Positions 56,860 to 64,000 of a stretch of 64,000 nt of DNA are shown here, one piece after another (position 1 is the stretch's first letter; each line of letters starts with the position of its first letter). This stretch comes from Ilex aquifolium. Its lineage: Eukaryota > Streptophyta > Magnoliopsida > Aquifoliales > Aquifoliaceae. The notes under the pieces were generated by a model. It made no database searches, was not told the origin of the DNA, and was given only the letters and a program-made list of their open reading frames with translations. The DNA lies in NCBI GenBank assembly GCA_951799425.1, contig OX637405.1, positions 27,816,635-27,880,634 of the forward strand. Reading direction: 5' to 3'. The translations under genes were made by a program, and so were the position numbers.

Positions 56860-57290
56860 CGTTATTTTGATCGTAACTTTTGCTTCGTAACTCCAAATAG
56901 GGCCGATAATATATCAAATCGAAGCTCTCGACGAGCCCTACAATACTCACAGCCTATGTTTATGACTAATGCTGTAAAATGTCCAAAAAATGCTCAGAAA
57001 CAGCTGTTTTAGCCTCCCGAAGTTTTAAAAAAAAATAAAAAATTCTGCTCGCCCAGAACAGTACTGCTTGCCCAAACAGTGCTGCCGCTCGCCCAACTCT
57101 CTGCTCGAAGTTTTGACCATAATTTTTACTCCGTTACTCGAAATGAGGCTTATAATATATCAAATCGAAACTCTCGGCGAGCCCTACAAGACTCACAGCC
57201 TATGGCTGTGACTGAAATCGTTAAAAGCTCAAAAAAGGCTTGGAAGCACATGTTTTGGCCTCCTGAAGTTTTTCCAGTTTTGCCGGTACC
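56860..57290 (+). repeat. Two copies of about 240 bp inside TRG-2
   Basis: 'ataatatatcaaatcgaa', 'ctctcgacgagccctacaa' and 'actcacagcctatg' recur in order at 56910-56960 and 57150-57205. Same block as 48590-49040. Confidence 0.75.
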
Positions 57291-57359
57291 GAAAAATCAA
57301 ACTCAAACTGAATGCCCTCCTTTCCAAGTTCCGTTAGACGCAGGGCATTGTGGGGCAAA

Positions 57360-57932
57360 TGATGGGCCAGGCCCAAACAATCCAATCCAGGTATAAAGCC
57401 CAAAGGAGCCTAAGCTCGTAGAAGACCAAGCAGGCCCTAAGTGGTCCAGACCGGTCAAGCTCATTAGGGAGCTACTCCACTAAGGGAGCATCCGGGCCGC
57501 TTGGGGGAAGTCAACATTCACTCATCATTTGGCCAAGACCTTTGGAGAACACTCCCTTGCCGGTTGAGAAGATGAGAGGTCACCAAGGAGAGGAGAGGTC
57601 GTCAAACTGTTTAATGCTATTAAGTTGCTACAATCCGTTATGACCGTCAAACTACCCATTCAATTACTATGCATACGACTATAAATTGTAAGCTTCCCCA
57701 TCACTTGGGGGGCATCTCACAAAGATCAAGCTCATCTCTCTTCCCTCTTGTAATTCTCTACTCCCCCAACACACCGGAGTTAATAAAATTCCTGGCGAAC
57801 TTAGCCATTGAAAGTGGACGTAGGTCATGTTGACCGAACCACTATAAACCTTGTCTTCTCTTTCTCTACTTATTTTACTGCATTTTATACTATTACTTGA
57901 CTATGGTGTGCAAACCAATTTGTGCATCATCA
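57360..57932 (+). repeat. 3' LTR of TRG-2
   Basis: 573 bp, close to the 5' LTR apart from a short duplication and a few substitutions. Confidence 0.88.
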
Positions 57933-58440
57933 GTTTTGTTTTCAAGCAGAACGAATATATGGAAAGGAAAACTAAGTTTATACAAGGAGCTTTGCAAAGA
58001 ATTTCTAGAATGCGACATACTGAGTTTCTTTGTTTTTTTTTTTTTTTTTGTTTTTATATTTTTTGATTTATTTTATTCTATTTGGGAACAATCAAGAGTA
58101 TTCAAATACCTACACAGAATGCACTATTTATTTTTTATTTTGATTGCGAATTTTTTAATTACATTAGTATATTTTATATATTTTTTTATTATACGACTGG
58201 TCCAACCAATTGACCCAACGGTTGAACCAGTGAACCATTGACCCGGTCCCACTGCCGGTTCGATGTCCGGTCCGGTTCTGATAACATTGGATGGAAGTTG
58301 TAGAAGGGAAAATGTGATTTTCCATTGTTTGGTTGAGAGGGAAAAAGGAGACAAAATAAATATGGATCAAAAAGTGTTCCATCCTGCCCTTTAATTTTGT
58401 TCGTCTCGAAACTGGGCAAAAAACACGGAGGAAAAGAGAG
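57933..58440 (+). other. Copia LTR remainder and intergenic DNA
   Basis: The Copia LTR seems to go on to about 58115 ('tacctacaca'). From 58196 'ggtccaaccaattgaccc' and 'ggttgaaccagtgaacc' are words typical of the element end also seen at 59915-60925. No gene. Confidence 0.4.
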
Positions 58441-58447
58441 TGAATGA

Positions 58448-58603
58448 TTTAAACACAAACACACACACCCAAGAGTCTCGATGTGGGACAAGTCCCGGGA
58501 CAACATCATTTTTGTGTAGTTGTTTGGTTGTTTCATCAAAAATGATGCTGTCCCGGGACTTGTCCCACATCGGGACTCTTGGGTGTGTGTGTTTGTGTTT
58601 AAA
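58448..58603. repeat. 67-bp hairpin with snRNA-type promoter motifs in both arms
   Basis: Arms 58448-58514 and 58537-58603 are inverted copies with two mismatches by eye, around a 22-base loop. Each arm contains GTCCCACATCG (plus strand 58562-58572; minus strand 58479-58489), which fits the plant snRNA upstream sequence element. Each also has a TATA-like TTTAAAT about 25 bases further out. The loop phrase 'tgtagttgtttggttgtttc' is repeated at 58625-58646. Confidence 0.75.
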
Positions 58604-58689
58604 TACCTTCAGCTGCCTTCTCCTTTTAAGGAGTTGTGTAGTTGTTTGGTTGTTTCATAAAAAAAAAAAAGAGTGAATGATTAAATTAC

Positions 58690-59590
58690 TTCTATACCCT
58701 CTACTATAAGTGCCCCCACCATTAAGCCTTTACAGTATACTTTCTTTCTTTGAGCAACTTCATATTTAGGGAACCCATAAAGGTGGGGTCCACTTCCTTC
58801 ATTTTTTTGGGAAAGGTGTCCGCTTTCTTCATTCATTTATTTTTATACAATAATTATAATTTTTAACAAGTGAAAAATAACATTTTTTCATCTGAGGATA
58901 GAAAATCTATAACTTATAATTTTTCATCCCTCCTAACAAACAATCCACTAGTCATCCAAAGGGGCCCACCCCATCAACACAGCTAATTGTGGTTTTGAAT
59001 CACTCTTACTCATTTGGCTTTATCATCTACAGGGTAAAATAGCAAAAATAATCTTCATGTTGCAGATGACTCATTCATTCTCACCATTTTTCGCCCAAAA
59101 TTGGACGAAAACATTTTGGTGGGCGGGGCTGAAAAGGTTTCCATTCTATTTTTTTTTCTCCTATTTTCTTTTCAAACCAAACTATGGAAAATCATTCCTT
59201 TCATCATGTTTCCCTTCCTATATTTTCCATCCATCCTACTTTTCATATCAAATAACCATTTTTTTATGGATTTGGGTAAAGATTGGAGATGTTCATTTAA
59301 TATTACATGGTAGGTAAAACTTGAAATAAGCTGGGTCAAGCCCAAACCATGTTAACTTGACTCCTAAACATCGAATTTGGGTTTTTGTATGAGAATGATT
59401 TGAGTTGAACCTTAGGTTTCATTTGATTACGCTTTTTTAAAGTACTTTTTTTTTTAAGCAAAAAAGTAAGAAGTAATGTTTGTTTTTGTATTAAAAAAAA
59501 AAAGAGCTTTAAAAAACAAAATAAGAAAAATAGCATTTTTTTCAAAAAGCAAAAAAAAAAAAAAAAAAGTGTTTTTTTGAAGCAAATAAT
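58690..59590. other. AT-rich DNA, no gene seen
   Basis: Contains poly-A/T blocks that can pair (59444-59475 with 59498-59580). No protein or RNA feature is supported. Confidence 0.5.
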
Positions 59591-59788
59591 AAATTTTGAG
59601 CAATGCTATAAGAATCTTATTTGGGGACCTAATATGAGGACCTAATGATGTGGCTTCAATGCAACCATTGGATTAGTTGTGAGTTCCAATGTTAGATGGA
59701 GCTCACAACCAATCCAATGGTTGTACATCATTAGGTCCCTAGATTATGTCCCCAAATTAGATTCAAATAGCATTTCCCATAAATTTTA
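59591..59788. mobile_element. Fold-back MITE about 200 bp
   Basis: Left 'gagcaatgctataagaatct' then 'tatttggggacctaa', right reversed 'gggaaatgctatttgaatct' then 'aatttggggacataa'. Both reach 'ccattggattagttgtgag', so nearly the entire element folds on itself. Confidence 0.7.
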
Positions 59789-59914
59789 AACCAAACACAT
59801 ACATACACACGCTAATACGCCAAAACACATTCATACACTCACACTAATACACCGAAATATACCCACACTAATACACCAAAATACACCCCTACACCCACAC
59901 ACCAAAACCATAGT

Positions 59915-60925
59915 TTTAAAACCCGGTCCGGACATCAACTCAGCAAAGGGATTGGAGCAATGGGTCACTGGTTCAACCGTTGGGCCACTGGTCGGATCGG
60001 TAAGATAATAAAAAAATAATAAATAATAATAAATTGGCTAAAAAATCACAATATTTATGAAAATAACATCAAACATGTAAAATTAAGTAGAGAAAAATCC
60101 AAATCCAAAACTCACAATTAATTAAACACCACAACACACCAACTTTAAAGTAATAGTAAGATACATAAGGCAATAAACCCAATGACATCTCATTTCATAG
60201 CATCAAAGACCACCATATATCTAGATTCAAGAATATCAATTTCTAGCATCAACAACATCCCAACAATCAGCTTAATTAATTTCTAGCATCAACAACATCC
60301 TAACAATTTTCTCAAGCAATATGCTATCAATTAATTGCATATTTTTTGTAAAATATAGCATTATCAAAGCTTCAATATGTAAAGTATAGCATTTATCAAA
60401 GATTTGATTGCATAAAAATAAAAAATAAAATATAGTAGAGAGTTAGAGAGTTAGAGAGGATAGAGTAAAGAAACCGAGATCGAGAGAGAGAGATAGAGAT
60501 AGAGAGAAGGAGAGTATGTACTTGTTGCTGTCAATGTAGTTGTCGATGCCTCAATGGAGCTCTGAAGTAGCCTTCTTCTTCGATTTTTTATAGTTCCTTC
60601 CACAGCTCCACTTCGATTGAGTTTGTCACACCGTTGGCATCGCATCAAGGCAAAGGGAGGCACAGAGGGTGCCTGGGTACGAAGGACCGAAGGAGACAAT
60701 GAATAATTTAGGGCAAAATGCCCAAAAAGGCCAAAATTCATTATTTTATAGTAATTTAATTGATCTGATCGATTTAGTTAAACCCGTCCAGTTTGAACGG
60801 TTCAACGGATTTATTCCTGTTCAACGGTTTTATTCTAGTTTTGGTGCACAAACAATCCAATTGGTGAACCAGTCTTGTTCAGGCTCTCTGGTTCACTAGT
60901 TTACCGAGTCAACCCGTCAGGCTGA
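59915..60925. mobile_element. Non-autonomous element with 'ggttcaaccgg' style ends
   Basis: The left part 'tagttttaaaacccggtccg' and 'gggtcactggttcaaccgt' and the right part 'ggttcactagtttaccgagt' then 'caacccgtcagg' are loosely inverted. It interrupts the CA array, so it is an insertion. The interior has AT-rich DNA and a GA repeat (60440-60515), with no recognised protein. End points are approximate. Confidence 0.45.
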
Positions 60926-61045
60926 GAACACACCCCTACACCCACACACACCAAAACACACAAACACAAATTGATACACTAAAAACACATACACACATAT
61001 ACACCAAAACACACACACACTAATACACCAACGCGCACACATCCA

Positions 61046-61386
61046 TTAGTAATGAGGATTCGGACTATCACACATTGATCAATTGAAGAAAGATTCAACA
61101 ACTAAAAGAAAGATCGATTCTTTGGGATCCTTCCTTTCTTCAAACGGAACGAACAGAGATAGAATTAGACCGATTCTCGAAATGCCTTTCTAGATATTCC
61201 TCAATGTCCCGGCTATTCACGAAATGTGAGAAGCAGATGATTAATCATTTGTTTCAGGAAGAAATCGAAGAATTTCTTGGGAATCCTACAAGATCTGTTC
61301 GTTCTTTTTTCTCTAACAGATGGTCAGAAGTTCATCTGGGTTCGAATCTTACTGAGAGGTTCACTAGAGATCAGAAATTATTGAAA
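61046..61386 (+). pseudogene. ycf2: Nuclear plastid DNA fragment of ycf2
   Basis: About 340 bp match plastid ycf2 as I know it: 'EDSDYHTLIN', '[20 protein letters not shown]', 'SSMSRLF', '[20 protein letters not shown]' and '[16 protein letters not shown]'. There is a stop after 'HTLIN' and several substitutions. ycf2 encodes a plastid import-associated AAA-type protein; this small slice is non-functional. It is bounded by minisatellite units on both sides. Confidence 0.9.
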
Positions 61387-62230
61387 TACACTAAAACGCG
61401 CACACACACACACACACACTATCACTAATACACCAAAACACATGCACACACTAATACACCAAAATATACACACTCAATTAGACACAAAAAAAATGCACAC
61501 GCCACTAGTCCACCAAAAACACACACTAATCTAGCAAAACATATACTGATACACAAAAAAATACATACACACACTAATACATCAAAAAATACATACTCTC
61601 ACTCACACACGCATTCACTAATACACCAACAAACACACACACACACACACACACACATTTATACACTAAAATACACACACATACACTAATAAACTAAAGC
61701 ACACATACACACATTATTAAACCAAGACCAAGAAACACACACACACACACACACACACAATACATTAAAAACACACACACACATAGAGTAATACACCAAA
61801 AAATACACATTTATATTCCATAATATACCAAAATACACACATACACTAATCATTAATTAATCACACTTTGTGTGTGTATGATGGAGTATCAACACGATAG
61901 AAGAGTATTTAATTTTGTGTATCATGGAGTATCAACATGTGTATATTTGTATTTTGGTGTATTAGTGTATGTGGATGCATATTTTTTTGGTGTATTAATA
62001 TGTGAGGGGTGTGTAAATATGTGTGTTTTGGTATATTAGTGTGTGTGTATGTATGTTTATTTATTTATTGGCGTATGTGTGTTTTGGTGTATTAGTGTGT
62101 GTATGTATGTGTGTGTGTGTATGTTTTGATGTATTAGTATGTGTGTGTGTTTAGTGTATGTGTATTTTGGTGTATTAGTGTGTATGTGTGTGTGTTTTAG
62201 TATATTAATAAGTATGTGTGGGGTGTATAT

Positions 62231-62849
62231 GCATTTTTCATTTTCGGCTTACATGGAGAAAAAGTAGGGAGTTATTTGCTTACATGACAAATTGTTTATT
62301 AATTTTTGTGGGGTCCATTTGCTTATTTGTTTTAATATTATTGATAGATAATACCATATCACATTGTCATGTGATATCACCGTTATAATAAATATTTTCT
62401 CCGCAACCAAAGAGTAAGACCACAATTTGTCCGAGAGTTGGCCGAATTAGCTCATAACCTGATTGGCTAATGTAGCAAGACGCAGTATTTGGCAACCATT
62501 AGAAAAGCACATGATCAATTCTCTCTGCTTTCTAATTTGGGTGCATTTGGTAATATTGTTAGTTTTATATTTTTCTGTGGTAAAAAGTTAAAACAGAAAA
62601 TATATTTTGGTGTCATTTTTTGTTTAAGAAATTATGAAAACTAAACAGAAAACTCGTTATGTAACCATATAAATTTATGTTATATTTAGTAGTTTTATAT
62701 TAATTCCTTGCTAAAAAATAAATCAAAATTCATTATCCCAATACATCCATCAACTCATCAAATAAGACACAAATCAAAATATTGGAATCGCATAAGTCAT
62801 TAAACATACCAATATATCCCATTATTCAACGTACTACCAAATATACTTG
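62231..62849. other. Intergenic DNA, no gene seen
   Basis: AT-rich. 'gatagataataccatatcac' and 'atgtgatatcacc' hint at small palindromes near 62340-62380. Nothing more is supported. Confidence 0.45.
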
Positions 62850-62861
62850 TCATATTTAGTC

Positions 62862-63351
62862 TTTTTTTTTGGGTAATAAACCAAGAAGTTGTATTGAAGA
62901 ATATGCATTTGTACAAAGCAACTTTCAATCCCAAAAGGGATACAGAAACAAAAACAAAGAAACGGGGATTAAGACTGCGGCAACCTCTAGTCAGTCCATC
63001 AAAAGCAGGGTGGAGGAAGTCTTGGGGGGGGGGGGGGGGGGTTGCATATTGCACTCCCCACAAATTACATAACATGTAGACTACAAACAGGATTTACATC
63101 ATGAAGAAGCCATCTGTCTATGAAGAAGGGTGTCCTTGATTTTGGTTGAGAGAAGCCTACTTCTCACCATATTCAAAACCATCATCTGGGTAGTAACTGG
63201 ATCATTACGCTCATTAATTCTATGATTTCTTTCTCTCCATATAAAATAAATTGTGACAGCAAGACATAGTTTCCTAATGGAATTTTGTAGTTGCTTGCCT
63301 TTACATTGGGTGGACATAGCCTCAATGAGCTATAGCCTCAATTTTGTAACC
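62862..63351 (-). mobile_element. 5'-truncated L1-type LINE
   Basis: A 12-bp target duplication TCATATTTAGTC stands at 62850-62861 and again at 63352-63363. The T run just inside the left copy is the poly-A tail of the minus-strand element, preceded by 'GGTTTATTACCC', a usual plant LINE ending. Only the last part of the coding region (63099-63317) and the 3' UTR remain. An 18-base G run lies at 63024-63041. Confidence 0.82.
63099..63317 (-). pseudogene. C-terminus of a LINE reverse-transcriptase protein
   Basis: 'IRKLCLAVTIYFIWRERNHR' is the conserved segment that follows the zinc-binding region at the end of plant L1-type ORF2 proteins. The frame ends at the stop 63099-63101. The 5' part is missing because of truncation at insertion. 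Confidence 0.75.
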
Positions 63352-63363
63352 TCATATTTAGTC

Positions 63364-64000
63364 ATTATCACTTAACTAATATCTCAACAACTAATACAAA
63401 TACCAAAAAAGAGTAGTGCACAATACAAGAACAAATTGAATCATAACAAGTGAGTATCAAAATAGTGACGACGAGTGGTGGGTGGTGACAATGGTGGTGG
63501 CAACAGTGGCGTAAAGTAGGAGGTTTTAATTTGATGGCAATGAAGACTAGTGGAAGGTGGTAAACACTAGTGGACCCAAAAATTAGCTTTAAGGGTGAGC
63601 ACCTCAACTAGGATTGGCTCTATAAGCTGAAATAATTAATGACTTTAGACTATCACAAAGATGACTCTAATTTTATGTATGTTGATAAAATGGTGTAGTT
63701 TGCAAATTTAAACTCTATTAAAATCTAAATCGTCCATAAAAAAGATTTCATAAAAGTGAAGCGTTAAAAAAAAAAAATTAATGCAAATGAAAAAGGTCAT
63801 TACTAAATAATATTATTTTTTACCAAATGTTCATATTGAAATCAACCGCTAATTACACTCGTTTCATACACATAGAGAGATAAAATAGGTAAATTATATT
63901 TTCAATTGAGAATCAATTTAAACAATATATTCATCTCAAGTTGTTTCTCATCGATCTTATAAAATTGACCTTGACGTGTTTTAATATTTTATATCGAAAT
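63364..64000. other. Intergenic DNA, no gene seen
   Basis: A GGT-rich patch (63465-63510) and AT-rich DNA. No feature is supported to the window end. Confidence 0.5.

Larger units (their letters stand above)
53949..57932 (+). mobile_element. Gag-only Tat-like LTR retrotransposon (TRG-2), plus strand
   Basis: LTRs 53949-54502 and 57360-57932, with a perfect duplication GTTTT (53944-53948, 57933-57937). In order: primer site, damaged gag, three blocks of repeats, polypurine tract TGTGGGGCAAA (57349-57359), 3' LTR. Same family as TRG-1 (shared LTR ends, gag and repeat blocks) but opposite orientation. The 3' LTR carries about 20 extra bases ('aggagaggagaggtc' duplicated). Confidence 0.88.
59790..62230. 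repeat. CA-rich minisatellite with a strand switch at about 61862
   Basis: Degenerate units of 20-30 bp such as 'cactaatacaccaaaacaca' run on the plus strand from 59790 to about 61860, broken by the insert 59915-60925 and by the plastid piece. From about 61868 to 62230 the same unit runs inverted ('gtgtgttttggtgtattagt'). The array is thus a large imperfect palindrome. Confidence 0.75.

Noticed and set aside
56207..57396. Several frames of 100-150 codons in TRG-2, rich in Pro, Ala and Arg
   Set aside because: They translate a GC-rich minisatellite in every frame and have no relation to known proteins.
58600..58660. Possible U2-like snRNA body after the hairpin ('ataccttcagctgcctt')
   Set aside because: Beyond the first seven bases the match to plant U2 is poor and no Sm site or stem order is visible.
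60451..60741. 96-codon minus-strand frame with Cys and Arg-rich part
   Set aside because: Lies in a repetitive element, ends in a GA-repeat translation, and matches no family I recognise.

Overview
The window is nuclear DNA of a flowering plant, most likely a dicot. The signs are an intronless PLS-type pentatricopeptide repeat (PPR) gene, plant Ty3/gypsy (Athila-like and Tat-like) and Ty1/copia retrotransposons, plant-type hAT elements with an MYM1-like/DUF4371-type transposase, L1-type LINE tails, many small inverted-repeat elements and a nuclear copy of plastid ycf2 DNA. The species cannot be told from the sequence. The only ordinary host gene I can support is the PPR gene that runs off the left edge on the minus strand; nearly everything else is transposable-element DNA.

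Layout. 1-1115: PPR gene. 1157-4149: small elements, including one hAT-like element nested in another, each with an 8-bp target duplication. 4671-4980: a LINE tail. 5588-9564: a complete 3,977-bp hAT element with perfect duplications and a transposase broken by one stop codon. 9573-14652: LTR scraps, a tandem repeat of about 428 bp rich in ATGATCGATCAT, and a fold-back element. 15180-19020: decayed Copia DNA.

The core, 19021-47315, is a nest of insertions whose target duplications I could read at every step. A Copia RNase H region was split by a second hAT element (duplication GTGGGGGT). That hAT was split by an Athila-like retrotransposon, here Athila-1 (21273-45237, duplication ATATC). Athila-1 was split by a second one, Athila-2 (24224-38151, duplication CTAAG). 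Both Athila elements keep an uninterrupted gag-pol frame, and their LTR pairs are almost (Athila-1) or apparently completely (Athila-2) identical, so both insertions are young. Past 47324 the Copia remnant resumes and carries two more insertions, a minus-strand (47852-53138) and a plus-strand (53949-57932) member of one gag-only Tat-like family. The right end holds a perfect-looking hairpin with plant snRNA-type promoter motifs, a CA-rich minisatellite containing the ycf2 fragment, and a LINE tail.

The most interesting content is in Athila-2. Downstream of pol, where some Athila relatives carry an env-like gene, it has a cassette present twice. Each cassette has a very small one-helix membrane peptide (43-48 codons) followed by a 141-143 residue protein with a basic arginine-rich stretch and a CX2CX4HX6C cysteine/histidine cluster. 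The two larger proteins are about 70% identical over 113 gap-free residues while the DNA around them has diverged. Their layout recalls the small cysteine-rich nucleic-acid-binding proteins of carlaviruses and vitiviruses, which are linked to RNA-silencing suppression. That link is recognition from memory and needs a profile search.
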